Shown here: positions 36,931-48,914 of the stretch, one piece after another
Layout: every line of letters begins with the position of its first letter
Numbering within the stretch: the first letter of the stretch is position 1
Source: Nannobrachium achirus
Lineage: Eukaryota > Chordata > Actinopteri > Myctophiformes > Myctophidae
Reading direction: 5' to 3'
Assembly: GCA_963921795.1 (NCBI GenBank)
Contig: OY997645.1
Location: forward strand, 26,954,159 to 27,018,158
Length of the DNA stretch: 64,000 bases
Notes under the pieces: generated by a model
Told to the model about the DNA's origin: nothing
The model's database searches: none
The model's input: the letters and a program-made list of their open reading frames with translations, nothing else
Program-made: the position numbers and the translations under genes

Positions 36931-37206
36931 GGAAAATCCTGCTCTCTGATACACACAGCACACACACTCATAACACCCAGTGCAATGTTCTCTGTCTCAA
37001 GCTCTCCTTTTTCCTTTCCCCTTTCCGTTTTTATTTTTATTTTACGGACTTTGTAATAAGCAGGCTATTACACACGACGACGTCGCTGCCGCAAATTCCC
37101 TCGACGAAAACAAACGCACAAGTCTGCCCGTTTTTTTGTGCGTGAGAAAGAGGAAACTTGGCGTCGTGAGAGGTTTTGTCGGCCGATGCAATAAGGCTCC
37201 ATATGT
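36930..37206 (+). other. Candidate non-coding first exon
   Basis: Non-repetitive, CpG-containing sequence (ACGACGACGTCGCTGCCG, TTGGCGTCGTGAGAGG, TCGGCCGATG) ends at a strong donor GTAAGT (37207-37212). No long open frame starts here; ATG at 37186 stops after one codon. It fits a 5'UTR exon. In vertebrates SLC25A36 is followed by SPSB4 and PXYLP1, so one of these is a reasonable guess, but no coding exon appears in the rest of the window. Confidence 0.45.
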
Positions 37207-37297
37207 GTAAGTATCTTTCTTCTCTTCTCTTCTCTGACCGACTTTGTCTGTGTTGTTGTCACTATTGCCGACAACACGCATAATAATCAGCCGAATA

Positions 37298-37487
37298 CAT
37301 TAGTGGTTCTCAAACTTTTTCATGTGAAGGACCCCCAAATTGACACTTATCAGCCATCGGACCCCACATTTGAAAGGATAAGCCACCCCCCCCCCATAAG
37401 AGAAGGTGTTTTACAGCTCTATCAGCCAGGGGCCAGTTCGCAGCCTAATGCATGTCATGACATTTAATGTCAAGGACCCCCAGTTTG
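37298..37487. mobile_element. hAT-like fragment, left part
   Basis: TTAGTGGTTCTCAAACTTTT then GGACCCCCAAATTGACAC is a typical hAT left end. It is interrupted by the LINE-like copy B at 37488. The sequence on the other side (37809-38090) continues with GGGGACCCCCTGG words and may be the rest of the same element. Confidence 0.6.
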
Positions 37488-37808
37488 ACTGATTGAAGAT
37501 TGAAGAATTTATTGGGAGTTTGCAATAGAAAAAAGTACAGTTTCATGACAGTACAAATCACTGGTACAAGGTCAACTAAAAGGAGATCCTAGAAAGCCGA
37601 GGCTTATTTCCACAGGAACCACACTTTAAGTATCTCATATAACATTGAAAGACAGACGGATAGAACATAGTACTTTATCTAGGATAATATCAGTTTCAAA
37701 AGCATAACATCAAATACAAAGGCAGAAAAAAAGGGTGGGGGGAGCATGGGGGCTTAGTCTATTTACAAGTCACGAGTAGCAGCCGCCTGAAGGTGACTTT
37801 TCATACCA
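37488..37808 (-). mobile_element. LINE-like 3' fragment, copy B
   Basis: Near-identical to 534-863 over almost its whole length, including GGAGATCCTAGAAAGCCGAG and CATGGGGGCTTAGTCTATTT. It is inserted into an hAT-like element. The flanks 37435-37475 and 37817-37856 are inverted copies of each other, each with TAATGCAT, ACATTTAATGTC and GTTCGCAGCC or its complement. Confidence 0.65.
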
Positions 37809-37862
37809 TGACATGCATTTCCTTGACATTAAATGTCATGAAATGCATTAGGCTGCGAACCC

Positions 37863-39284
37863 CCATTTAATGGTAGCCTATATCTATCTCTTATCTCCAG
37901 TCCCAATATTGTAAAATCAATGTTAATTTAACTCAGACTCAGAGAGTGTACAAATGGAAACATTTAGGTTAATTTGGTTCCATTCGTACACTCTAACCCA
38001 TAAGTGTCCATTTGGTTCCAAACTATCCTTTAGCTGGGGACCCCCTGGAACTCACTGAAGGACCCTTCCCTTGAGACCAATGTATTACATTCTGTTACGT
38101 GCTGGCTGTACTGATAAATGCCAAACTGTCTGTACAACTACAATAATAATTACTGATGTGGCTCCTTTTATGTTAGAAACCCATAAGCCAATGTTACAAG
38201 AAAACTGAGTTAATTCATCTTTAAGTTGATCTGGGGCTGTTATTCGTAACCATCCTATTCATATGAGAAACCCAGAATACCTTTTTATATAAACAAGAAC
38301 ACTTTCCTGCAATTGAACTGACATTTCTTTTTGGTTGGTGTGGTGGTTAACTGTGTGGTCGCTACCCATTCACTTTCAGGATCTACTTTTTATATGGGGG
38401 AACTTTGAAACACAGTTTTGTTTGTTTTTGTTTTGTTTTGACATCACCTGCGCAGGCAGGTGAGCAAACACGGTTGGTCAAACCCACAGCCGGCCTGAGT
38501 CGAATGGTACATTTCTGTGCCCGTTTGAATTGATCTCTCTCCGTTTGCATGCTATTCAAAGGCTAAATGTTTTGCCTGTAACCACACACCATCTGCCTTG
38601 CCCTCCAGGGCCCTGACAGGCTACTGTCCAGATCAAGTGTTCAGTGAGGGATTCTGTGTGGGCGGGTGGAGCAAGGCAGATGGTAAGATGGGGGGGATAG
38701 CTGGCAGATAGGATGGTTGGTTAATTGTTTGTCTTTTCTGTGGTTGAGATGAGAATACTTTAATCTAGCTAAAGGTGTTGCTTTGTTCCTCAGTATTACC
38801 CGCAGAAACAAGTTGAGAGTTGGCTTGAATTTCCACAGGGACCACCTACATTCTAAACTGCTATTGTTCCCCTATGCCCTTACTCTTTAAACTATTACCA
38901 TCTGGGGTTTGACCCCATGACACTCGATGACATCAGTTAACCTCTGACCACATCTCTGGCCTCAGTGTATGAGGTTGCTGTGTGCTTTTCGCAAACCATG
39001 ACTCCATCATTTTAATTGGCTACGCTGTCCTTCCTTTGGCTGAGTAGACGTGACGTGCGTCCGCTTGTAGCTGTCAAGTACTGTGTGTAATTTGGAAATG
39101 GGCGATAACCTATTCCGTCCACAATGGCTTGCCAAATTAGACGACAGTGCAACAGCAGCTTGGAGTGGACGCTCGTTCACCTAATAGCGGCTCACTCTGG
39201 CATGCTTCACGAGCCTCAAGGTCTTGCTGTCTTGATGCCTGCACAACGATGGGGGTGTGGTTAGCAAAATGGCATCCACAGTGC
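37863..39284. other. Non-coding DNA, nothing firm
   Basis: Apart from hAT-like GGGGACCCCC remnants up to about 38090, no repeat, exon or RNA gene was recognised. Confidence 0.45.
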
Positions 39285-39427
39285 ACCCAGGACCACATGG
39301 GGTTGGGTCAACATCAATACCCAAGGCCGCATGGGGTGGGTGGGGTCACCAGCAGTACCCAGGGCCACGTACGGGGCTGCTGTCAACAACGATACCCAAG
39401 GCCACATGGGGCTGGTGTCAACAGTAT
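39285..39427 (+). repeat. Degenerate minisatellite, about 36-bp unit x4
   Basis: Four diverged units start at about 39285, 39320, 39358 and 39394, each beginning CCCA(A/G)G(G/A)CC followed by (A)CATGGGG or similar and ending in CAACA or CAGTA. Confidence 0.75.
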
Positions 39428-39492
39428 GCTGGAGAGTACAGAGTACTAATTTATCAGTGGTCAGATTTTTATAGTGTTCAAAGTTCCATAAT

Positions 39493-39567
39493 AGTGAAAG
39501 TAGCAGATCTACAAGCTCACGTGTCACATCGCAATGCGTTGAGCTTGTAGACCTGCTATTATTTCAC
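39493..39567. repeat. Palindromic GATCTACA module
   Basis: AGTGAAAGTAGCAGATCTAC and AAGCTCAC on the left pair with GAGCTTGTAGACCTGCTA and TTTCACT on the right. The loop contains ATCGCAATGCG. It is one of the more complete copies. Confidence 0.8.
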
Positions 39568-40374
39568 TACACCAGGGCCCATTATAAATTATACAAAAAA
39601 AGAAAAACTGAATTATCTTCATATCTATTAGTTGATGAAAAAAAATACTATCATAAATAAAACGTACTTCTTGATTATTGGATTAAGCGACATGAACAAT
39701 TTTGAGATATTAACAATAATTAATACGTTGGTTGTAAATGTTGTTTTCAATAAATTTTCGGTTAATGGTCCAGCCCTTATTGACAGGGATGGATATCCTT
39801 TAGCTGTCCAACTTGGTGTGAGTGCCAATGGTTTAGGTGTTTCTGGGCATAACAGTTGGGACTGCGTACGGCATGCATCAATCTTGATCTGTTCAGGACT
39901 GTCACTGAAGGGGGGCTTCATTAGAGAGAGTGTTGTTGGCTCCTGGACATCCAGACAGTGATAGAGTAGACTATTTGCCACTACAACTCACCGTTTGCTT
40001 TGCTGAACAATAGAAATAGCAAACACATTTTTTCTAATAAAGTTGTGCCCATTGTAGTTACAGTATAGAGTAGGGAACGCACATCTTATGTATTGTTCAT
40101 TGGTGCAGTTTTGTTACATGCCTTTGCTTTGTTCTCACATTGTTAAAACTACAGAACAGTGTAAAACACTACGGGTTAGAATAGAATGCCTATTTAATTA
40201 GTTAACAGTGATGATTGCAGAGGGAGTAAATATTAATTAATTGATATTAATATGAAATCCATTTCGTAGATGTTTTCCCGAGCCAGTGGTACTTTGTAAT
40301 GTCGACCTGATGGCAGTAATTTGAAGGATTGGTGGAGGGGGTGAAAGAGGGGTCCTCCTGCTTGATCAGTTCAG

Positions 40375-40378
<4 letters not shown>

Positions 40379-40434
<56 letters not shown>

Positions 40435-40437
40435 GCG
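40379..40437 (+). repeat. (GT)n microsatellite
   Basis: About 50 bp of pure GT followed by GCGTGTGCGC. Confidence 0.97.
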
Positions 40438-40790
40438 CCTTTGAGGTGATGGTGTTGTTGTACCAGTCCAGGATGAAATCAATTTAAAAGGAAGGAAGCA
40501 CCTGTTGTAAATAAACTAAAAAAACAAATACTTTTTTTTTATACATAAAACCACCAGTGTTGGGTTGACCTGAAACACCACTAGGCGGTGATGCAGGGTA
40601 ATTGTGTTTTCAGTGTTAAGAGCAGAAGAAAATTCCATGAATACAATCCTAGTGTGGTTGGTGTGTTGAGTCCAGGTGTCTTGTCTGCAATATTTAAAAA
40701 AGGATCAGAATTGCATCCTCTGCCCCAGCGTTTTTCCTTGTAGGCAAACTGAAGTCTATCCAGTATGTCCACCATGCTGGAGAGGGGGGT

Positions 40791-40941
40791 CTCTCTCCAT
40801 TCCGACATGTTGCCACTCCGACAGTGACTTCTTATTGTCGGAGTGGCAAGAGTGGCAACACTTCCATAGAGGTTAAGGTGAGGGTTAGGGTAAGAGATGG
40901 GGTTAGTGTCTGTCGGAAAGGAGACATGTCGGAATGGAGAG
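40791..40941. mobile_element. Foldback element with GTTAGGGT core
   Basis: The outer arms CTCTCTCCATTCCGACATGT and ACATGTCGGAATGGAGAG are perfect inverted repeats. An inner pair GTTGCCACTCCGACA/TGTCGGAGTGGCAA follows the left arm. The centre holds AGGTGAGGGTTAGGGTAAG. The design resembles 10631-10801. It has no coding capacity. Confidence 0.75.
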
Positions 40942-41942
40942 ATGCACCCGCTGGAGAGGTGGTCACACTCACACACCACTCTTTCCATGCATTTACACAG
41001 CACTGGTGTCAGTTCAACTGGCCTGTTCAGATCCTTGGCATGTGTGATTTTGGGGAATGGGATTTTAATGCATTCCTTCCATCAGGGCCTGTGGCTTTGT
41101 GTTATTTGACGTCGCTCAGTGTCCTAGATAACGCAGTATGAAGTATAAGATGTCCCGACTCCCTACATATTATGTCAGTGAATTAAGATCACCACCAATC
41201 ATTGAAAAAAATGAATCCCAGTCAGTTCCATCAACATTCAGTTAATTAAAAACATTCAGTGACCTCTTTATTCCAAACCCAAATGTAATTTTATTTTGTC
41301 TTGGGTACTCTTTTTAGTTGTGGGGTGTGCTTGGGCAGTAACAGAATGATTGTGTGGTCAGAAGAAACACAGTAGGAATATTGGTTGTTTGCCAGTTCGT
41401 TTGACAGCTCTAATTGTCCTCTACACTACAGTAAGTGCGCAACAGCTAATGTGAAATCAGGCCTGGGTAATATACACAGAAATGACAGTGAGAACTCTTG
41501 TTCATCAGTTCATACTTGTGCTTACTGCTTGAAGCACTCTGTCTGTTTACATATAAATTTTAATTTGAATGTTTGACACCAGCGACGGGGGTGGATGGGG
41601 TGTTAAATAATAATAGTCGGGATTCATGAATCACAGAGCTCGAGTTGTGCTGCTCACTTGGCTTGTGTCAAGAAAGATAACATACACGCAGAAAAAAATA
41701 GAAAATAATAAAGAAAAATGTCACATTCGAATCCTGTGCCATCGAACAACGCTGCGAAGCTTCAAACTAGTTGGGTCAGACCTAGTTTATTGCCATACAA
41801 CGCCAACCCCATCAAGTCTCCAAGTTAAAGTATCCATCCTTATTACGACTGATGTGAGTTTGACCCAAATGCACAGCAAAGGAGGAAGCAGTAGAAGGTT
41901 GAAGCCCACCTGGGCGTGTTTATTAACAATGGAACGCAGAGT

Positions 41943-41990
41943 TTAAAAAATCAAACCTCGGTTCGAAGTGGAGCTGTGAATTTGAGCAGT
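41943..41990 (+). repeat. Left end of GGAGCTGTG element
   Basis: AATCAAACCTCGGTTCGAAG followed by TGGAGCTGTG matches the left end at 53277-53300. Here it is followed by a minisatellite instead of a (GT)n array. Confidence 0.6.
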
Positions 41991-41991
41991 T

Positions 41992-42140
41992 CCAGATCTA
42001 TGTTTTTGATTCTATGTGTTTTAGATCTATGAATTCTATGTGTTCTAGATCTATAAATTATGTGTTCTAGTTCTATATTTTTTAGATTGATTCTGTGTTC
42101 TAGATCTATATTTTTACATTCTATGTCTTCTAGATCTGTG
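41992..42140 (+). repeat. Minisatellite (TTCTATGTGTTCTAGATCTA)n
   Basis: About seven degenerate units of roughly 20 bp containing TTCTAGATCTA. The reverse frame gives an RTHRIHRSKTH-like repeat and is not a gene. Confidence 0.85.
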
Positions 42141-42497
42141 TGTGTGATGGGAGTAGACAAATAATTGCTTTATGCAAATGTAGCATATTTACTATTATTT
42201 GAAATAATAACAAATACTGTCCATAATAGGCATAACAAACGTATAACTTGAGAAAATATCTGCTTCTATAGGACAGATTAATAGTGAAAGGACCACCACT
42301 CATCGAGGTGCTGCATGCCTGAAGAAGGTATATGAACTGAAAATGAAGAACATGATTTTGCACACTTTTGAGTGTGCGGAGGCTCCCTTAAATCTTTCAT
42401 TAGGACAAAATCTTTCATTAAAATAAACATTTATAGGCCTACTTGGCATTCAATCAATAAACCCCAGCATCCCTATTCTAAGGGGATATTCACCAAA

Positions 42498-42531
42498 AGT
42501 AGCAGATTTACAAGCTCACTACAAGATATTG
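42498..42531. repeat. Half of palindromic module
   Basis: AGTAGCAGATTTACAAGCTC is the left arm only; the right arm is missing. Confidence 0.5.
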
Positions 42532-43090
42532 ATACATTTTAAATATTATTCTGAGGCACCCTGGACTGGTGTTATTGGGCGCCCTAGTTCACTATGAGAA
42601 AGTGATTGAGAAACCCAGCTGTTATTATGATAGAGACACTGTGATGACTAGTTGGAGATGTGTGGCACACAAGCCATAGTCAGCCAGACCTGCCGGATTT
42701 CAGCCGGATTCGGCCCAAACCTGTTTGCTATGTGGGTTCTCTGGCCGTTGTTGCATGCATTCGGTGGTCACTGTTGTGCTGTTGTGTTGGTGCGGGGGTC
42801 TGGGGAGCACTGTATAAAGGACGTAGGCTACTATGTGCTCGTGTACAAGGTGGAGCGCTCCTGTTCTTGGGAGTGTGTTTGTCTGGGGCTCGCGCTGTCT
42901 ACGTGCAGATGTGCCGTTTCAACGCTTCGGTATTTGCAGTCCGCGACGCCGTCAGCGGTAATATTGTAGTTGTAATTGTGGTTGTCTGCTGCCCCTTTCA
43001 GTCGGAGGCAGCCCGACTGTCGGGAGGGTAATTAAATGCCCCGATTATCGTGTAGTGTACGTCCGCCTTTACTAGTCAATTTCGGCCGGG

Positions 43091-43124
43091 ATGCGACTCA
43101 TTGTGAGCTTGTAGATTTGCTAAT
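43091..43124. repeat. Half of palindromic module
   Basis: ATGCGACTCATTGTGAGCTT followed by GTAGATTTGCTA is the loop and right arm only. Confidence 0.55.
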
Positions 43125-43168
43125 TGCTACGTTTGCTAATTGCTACGTTTTCTGTGTGTTCGTTCGAG

Positions 43169-43337
<169 letters not shown>

Positions 43338-43358
43338 GCGCATGCGCAGATCCTGTTC

Positions 43359-43436
43359 AAACTCAACGGGACAGTTCTCACTTGTGAGACTGGACACAAA
43401 CTCAACGGGACAGTTCTCACTTGTGAGACTGGACAC
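43359..43436 (+). repeat. Perfect 39-bp tandem duplication
   Basis: Two identical 39-bp units (43359-43397 and 43398-43436) beginning AAACTCAACGGGACAG and ending GAGACTGGACAC. Shortly after, GTTCCACACAGCTCC matches the right end of the element at 53277-53995. Confidence 0.93.
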
Positions 43437-43579
43437 ACATTGCTGCCTATGGGGAGCTCTGTTCCACACAGCTCCAAAAAATGTACGAGGGGGGCAAAAG
43501 AGGAATAGGGCTCCGCCGCTGCTTCAACCCAGCACGGGACCCAGAAAACTGGGGAGGAGAGGAGAATGCAGAGTCAGTA

Positions 43580-44065
43580 AAAGCGCAGTGGTTAGCGATT
43601 CGCCTCACAGCTAGAAGGTCTTGGGTTCGATTCCCGCCGGGGGACACTGTGGGCGTGTTCCTCCCTCCGCATCATCAGCGCCCATACCCTAGGTGGGGTT
43701 GGCGATAGGGCCTTTCTGTGTGGAGTTTGCATGTTCTCCCTGTGTCTCCTAGGGTTGATACCCTCACAAAAACTTGCAGTAATCCTGGTCTCAATAATGC
43801 CTCCCCCTGGCCAGCCGGGGTGCCTGATGGAGGGGAAAGGAACTGGTTGGAATAACGTGTTCCTTCCATGCGCTACGTCCAAACCAGGGAAATCCCCACT
43901 GTCAGGTGAAAAGAAGCAACTTGGACTTCTCATGCATAGCAGGAAGCATGAGGTCAGTCTGTTGTCTCCCCAGGCGCGGCAGAGGGAGAGCAGAGCCCAG
44001 GATTACATAGGCAATTGGCACTGGGTGAAAAATGGGTTACAAAATTGTGGGATAAAAAGAAAAAA
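43580..44065 (+). mobile_element. tRNA-headed SINE-like element
   Basis: The head AGCGCAGTGGTTAGCGATTC and the B box GGTTCGATTCC (43624-43634) are tRNA-like. CCTTTCTGTGTGGAGTTTGC and ATGTTCTCCCTGTGTCTCCT follow, words typical of an abundant fish repeat. The 3' part is shared with 24405-24620. The head does not form a valid tRNA. Confidence 0.7.
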
Positions 44066-44780
44066 AAGAAATGTATGGAGGTAGATGATTGAATTGATTT
44101 GGACAACTTGGACACATAATGCTGTGACAGCTCTCCTGCTGGTATATTTGGGTAAATGATGATGGCAAATGATTGTGTTGCTCCCTGGCCTGGCCTCTAT
44201 TGTGTCAAGCATCAGTCGCTGCCAAGGATGAGTGCATAATAATCAAGAGGCTCTCATTTTCAGTGCGCTCATTTTCTGCCTTCTCTTTGCTGTTTCCCTG
44301 TCCAGTACTTAAAAAATGGCTGAAATAGATTTTTTCCAGGTAAGAACAAGGGATTTGTTCATCAACGTTATGATATATTAAAAAGGAGTCATCCAAAGTA
44401 AACGAGAGCATTTGAAGACAGGTTGCACTTTTAATCTCGAGTTAAGTGTATAAAAAAAAAATCGCCATTCCCCAAAGTATTATTAGTGCGGTGTCCCTGG
44501 AGCCATGGTAGCCGACAGCGATCGCTCGCTCCTTCAGCCCTGCCCCCTCCAAATGACCTTCTGCCTGTCTGTCTTTTCCGCTTGTGACAAATATGATGAA
44601 TGCTTCTCCATCTGTGAACATGGTCCCATGCTACTGTATCAGGCCTGACAATCCCCACGGAGGAGACACACCTAACCTCCCCTGATCGCCCTTTGTTCCA
44701 CCTGCTCGTGTTTGTGAGAACACATTCGCTGTCGTGAGTGTGCATCCCGCAATTCTTATTCGTGCCCAGTCATGCCCTTC
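44066..44780. other. Unique non-coding DNA
   Basis: No repeat or exon recognised. The even base composition and lack of repeats make it a possible conserved non-coding segment, but there is no comparative evidence. Confidence 0.3.
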
Positions 44781-44827
44781 CTCTGTTTCTCTCTCTCTCT
44801 CTCTCTTCTCTCACTACCCAGCCAACA

Positions 44828-44962
<135 letters not shown>

Positions 44963-45049
44963 TCCAACTCAAGCTTGTTTCACTAGGGGAGCTGTGTTGC
45001 CACAGTGTGCATATGTGTGTGATGCTGACTCAGGAAGAATGTTAATGTT

Positions 45050-46774
45050 GTAAAATCCCATTAAGAGTGATGTGGCGTGGTGCGGGGGCCGGGCAGGGGT
45101 GTTCAGGGACAGTACGGTTGTTTAAAAGGCCAGTCGTGCCCTCGTGTTCCCCACCATGTAATGGAATGTAATCACTTGAGCGCTTTGAATTAAATTGAAT
45201 CGTCTCCTCCTTTCCGCCTTTCCAGGCACACTCAGCCCACCCCATTCATGATTGTTAAAATGAGTTTGGACTTGTTAAACTCTGAGGGAATGACTGCATT
45301 ATTTAAGATTTCATCTGCATTGAATTTTTGCTATTGAAATAAAAAAAAAAGTGCATAAAGTTACTTGCCTTTACTGTGGAACGGGCCCTGCAGAGAATGA
45401 TTTTTTCCCATGCATTCATCTTGTATCGTGTTGTATCAAGACAAGTGCACATTAACAGATTTCATTGGACAATTAACACATCGGAACAATATGCAAAACG
45501 TTTGCCTACAGCATCTTTTGCTTTTGGATCTTTCAGGTGGACGTTAGCCATCTTGTGCATGGACCCTAATGAATCAGGTGTGTGACGCAAAAGCTGCGCT
45601 ATTAAGCTTGACAGGTTGTTAATTGACGAACGCCCACTCACACTGGTCTGGTGCAGCTTGGCTGCAGCGGCATCATGCCAGCAGCTGTCAGGCTATCGGC
45701 ACTGATTAGATTCAATAGCAGATATTTTCCTTTTTTGAAGAGGTGTTTCCACCTAATATGCTCAGCTAATTGAACTGCCACCTCTCCCCCAGTTTATTCC
45801 ACGGTCACACTTTGCCCAATTATTATAACAGAATAGTTTATGGCACTCATAAGCTGGAGCTGCCTCGGGGGCTCCTTGGAAGTGATGCAGTGGTCACATA
45901 GTGGAGATTGGATTCTCACCCTGGCCCTTCTGGAGCGATGATGAATGCATCTCCCAATGGACATTAAAATGGAGCGGAAGAGAGATGGTCTAGCAGTGAC
46001 TGGAATCGTTTATCTCTCTCTCCACTGATCTGATCTGTGGAAAAAAGAGTGAGGAGCTACTGGAAGTGACTGACTTCCACCCACGCATGTTTCTATACTG
46101 GTGCCTGACGCCTGTAAGGTGCGCTGAAACGCTGCTTCCTGTACAGTGATTACACATATACTGGATGAATGGAATTTCATTTTGGATTATTCATAGCATT
46201 CCCTGTTCCCTCTTGCCTCCATTATTCGTTATTTCCTAGTAAAATCAGTATTTATTTGCTTGGTTTTATGTATCTGGTTGGCTTGATATACCCGAGTGTG
46301 CATTATTAGACAATTAGTATTTAGTGATTAGGCCTATCTGTTGTTGGATCAGCTGTAGCGGCTCGGTGATGTTTATCTAGATGGGCAGTGTGAACTCACT
46401 GTTTCTTCCTCCATCTGTCAACAGCAAGGACAGGACATGCAAATTACTACTGACAGTTTTGCATGAATTCCAGACAATACACTGAATGATCTATGGGTGG
46501 CATGGGTGTCAAACTCATTTTAGGTCACAGGCCAGACGCGGCGAAATGTCAACTTATCTGGCGACAGGTGCGCACGCGCACACCTGCCTTCATTTTTTCA
46601 ACCCGTTGTTCTCGGTGTCTCTATGCTATAAAAAAAAAGAAGATTGCTGAGCTCAGCAAGCATTCGTTTATGACTGATATTAACAGTAGGCTACGAAAGA
46701 GATAAAAAAAGTATATGCTATTTTGGCTGTTTTATTTGTCTCATCGTTTCCATTAAACTAATTCAAGTCAATAC
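45050..46774. other. Unique non-coding DNA, possible enhancer-like region
   Basis: A repeat-free stretch of 1.7 kb with balanced composition and words such as TTCATTGGACAATTAACACA and GGCTGCAGCGGCATCATGCC. It reads like conserved non-coding sequence, but that impression is not evidence. No exon was found. Confidence 0.3.
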
Positions 46775-47168
46775 CAGTGATGGGTATCGTTACTTTTTAA
46801 AGTAACTTGTTAAGTTACTGCCGTTATTGCCATTAAAAAGTAATCTGTACATTACTGCGTTACCTACTGAGCAAAGTAACTTGTTAGTTTACTTTTCCGT
46901 TACCGACCATTAAAACCCACCTGCGAGGAAGTTTGGTAAACATAAAATAGTGCAGCCTACCCGGAGTGTTGTGGAGCTGTCAGCTGTGTGTGGCTGCGTG
47001 CAGCTTCAGCGTGGTTAATGTATTGACTTTGATCTATCTTTTTACCAGTAAATCCAAAAATAGTGTGAATCCTTCCACAGCCTTCGTGGCAGGGCTTCTC
47101 TCAAGCCCTGCCAGACCTAACGCTGTTAGGTAACGCCGTTAGTTATAACGCTGTTACACCCAACACTG
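46775..47168. mobile_element. hAT MITE (AAGTAAC type)
   Basis: The ends CAGTGATGGGTATCGTTAC and GTTACACCCAACACTG are inverted, with repeated AAGTAACTTGTTA words inside. The flanks GTCAATAC (46767-46774) and GTCAAGAC (47169-47176) match at 7 of 8 positions, an aged hAT duplication. It resembles a common fish GTAACGCGTTAC-type MITE. Confidence 0.85.
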
Positions 47169-47248
47169 GTCAAGACATTAGCAGAGAACAGATGACACAA
47201 ACTGTAGGCTAAATGTAGGCTACACAGTTTTACCTAATATTCTTTTTG

Positions 47249-47532
47249 TTAAAGGGATTGTTTACCCCCAAAAATGTTCACCCCCAAAATGACAAAATGA
47301 CTAGTATCGATTACTCACCCCATGGAGATCTTTGTTTTTGTTGCATTCCTAATCCAATAATTTGATGAGACTATTTATGTCTCCATAGGGAACAAAGCAG
47401 GCTCTTTGTGTCTCCATAGGGAACCACTGCTGGTCATCAAATGGTTGTCTTAGGAATACGACAAAAACGGAAATATCCATGGGATGAGCAATCAATAGAA
47501 AAAAGTAATTTTTGGGTGAACTATCCCTTGAA
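47249..47532. mobile_element. TTAA-type MITE
   Basis: It begins TTAAAGGGATTGTTTACCCC and ends TTTGGGTGAACTATCCCTTGAA. The interior GATTACTCACCCCATGGAGA pairs with the CCATGGGATGAGCAATC region. The terminal and subterminal words match 5586-5893 (ATTGATTACTCACGCCATGG there). Middle part: two copies of TGTCTCCATAGGGAAC. Confidence 0.8.
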
Positions 47533-48663
47533 GCATGCACAGACATCAGCAAGTTGTTGTGCACAGATCAATGTAAGGTACATGGTTGTGACAAGTAAAT
47601 AGACTACCAGCAATCATTGATCAATCATCCGTGACTGAAAAATGATAAAAAGATAAGTAAAAAATACAATACAAGGAGAAAATGATAAGCATTTGACACA
47701 GATAGAGATGAGGATGGAGGCGAAGTTAGTGATCAATAATACCAGGATAGTAAGGAAGGAGCTGAGAGCGGGGCCTGGTAGCGAAGTGAGAACTTGATTG
47801 CCTCTTCTTCCTGCCATTGCATTAATCAAGCAGTTAGTAGGACCATTATAACTGTAGTCATTATCACAAGTACTTAACTAGGATGAAGGGGCATGGTTGA
47901 TGGCTGAGACTGTTGATTGTTGTAGTCCTAGCTTTAACACTTTAACTGCCAGAGTTAAAACATTGTCTAGCCTCCCCTTACCAGCAATTTCACATACTTA
48001 TTTTTCCAACACGGATATAATCAAAGGAGGTGACATTGGAAAGACTCGTCTCTCCACCAGAAAAATGATAGGACAATGGACAAATTGACGAGATTTCTTG
48101 AAATGAGTTAATACACTACAGCCGATTTATTTGTTTTGATGGAAATACACAGTGAGATAACTCGTTGCTGTAGGAATGGGAGCACACATCGTATGTTGTT
48201 GTGTATCGTATGTTTTAGATGTGGCTGTTTCCACCCGTGGTAAATGAAAATGTTAAATCAAATCCTCCTCTCTGGTTTATGCTTGTCGTTGGGATCAAGA
48301 GGTCATCTCACTATTTCACTGTCGCTACTAAATCATCCACCTGGAAGCAGGAAGTGTTTACCGTGACGTTCAGAACCCTTCTCTTATCCTTACAATCGTC
48401 TGCTCTCTCTCTCTCTCTCTTCATAGACACAGTATGCCATGCAAAGCACTTGTACATAAAACAGTGGGTCAGCAAGAGGGCAAAATGCACCTCAGAGGCA
48501 AACACACCACTTGCACATCAAAAGAATTGTGACTGAGATCACTTTTGTGCCCAGGCCGACAGACCAACTCGGCTACTGACGCACTTGCTGGATTATTATG
48601 TAGACCTGTCAGAAGGTACATCCCAGGTAAAATAATGTGTCACTTACATGATATAATGATATA
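47533..48663. other. Non-coding DNA, nothing recognised
   Basis: No exon, RNA gene or clear repeat apart from a short CT run near 48404. Confidence 0.4.
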
Positions 48664-48914
48664 TACCCGTAATTGCCGGACTATAAGCCATGGTTTTTTT
48701 CCCATGTTTTGAACCCTGCGGCTTATACAACGGTGCGGCTTATATAGAGATTTTTACAGCTAACGGCCACCAGGGGCGCTCTAGCGGGAAGCAGGAAGGA
48801 CACCTGCGCTTATAGTCAATTGTGGCTTATATATGCAAACATTTGTTTTTTGTTCTAAATTTAGCTGGTGCAGCTTATATTCAGGTGCGACTTATAGTCC
48901 AGCAATTACGGTAA
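48664..48914. mobile_element. MITE with ACTATAAG-type inverted termini
   Basis: The left CCCGTAATTGCCGGACTATA and right TATAGTCCAGCAATTACGG are imperfect inverted repeats of about 25 bp; TA lies at each edge. The interior repeats GCGGCTTATA, a pattern known from widespread vertebrate MITEs. It has no coding capacity. Confidence 0.75.

Noticed and set aside
39632-39961. 109-codon + frame overlapping a 117-codon minus frame
   Set aside because: Mutually overlapping frames with no recognisable domain; probably chance.
40581-41003. 140-codon minus-strand frame
   Set aside because: It runs across the foldback element at 40791-40941, so it is not a real gene.
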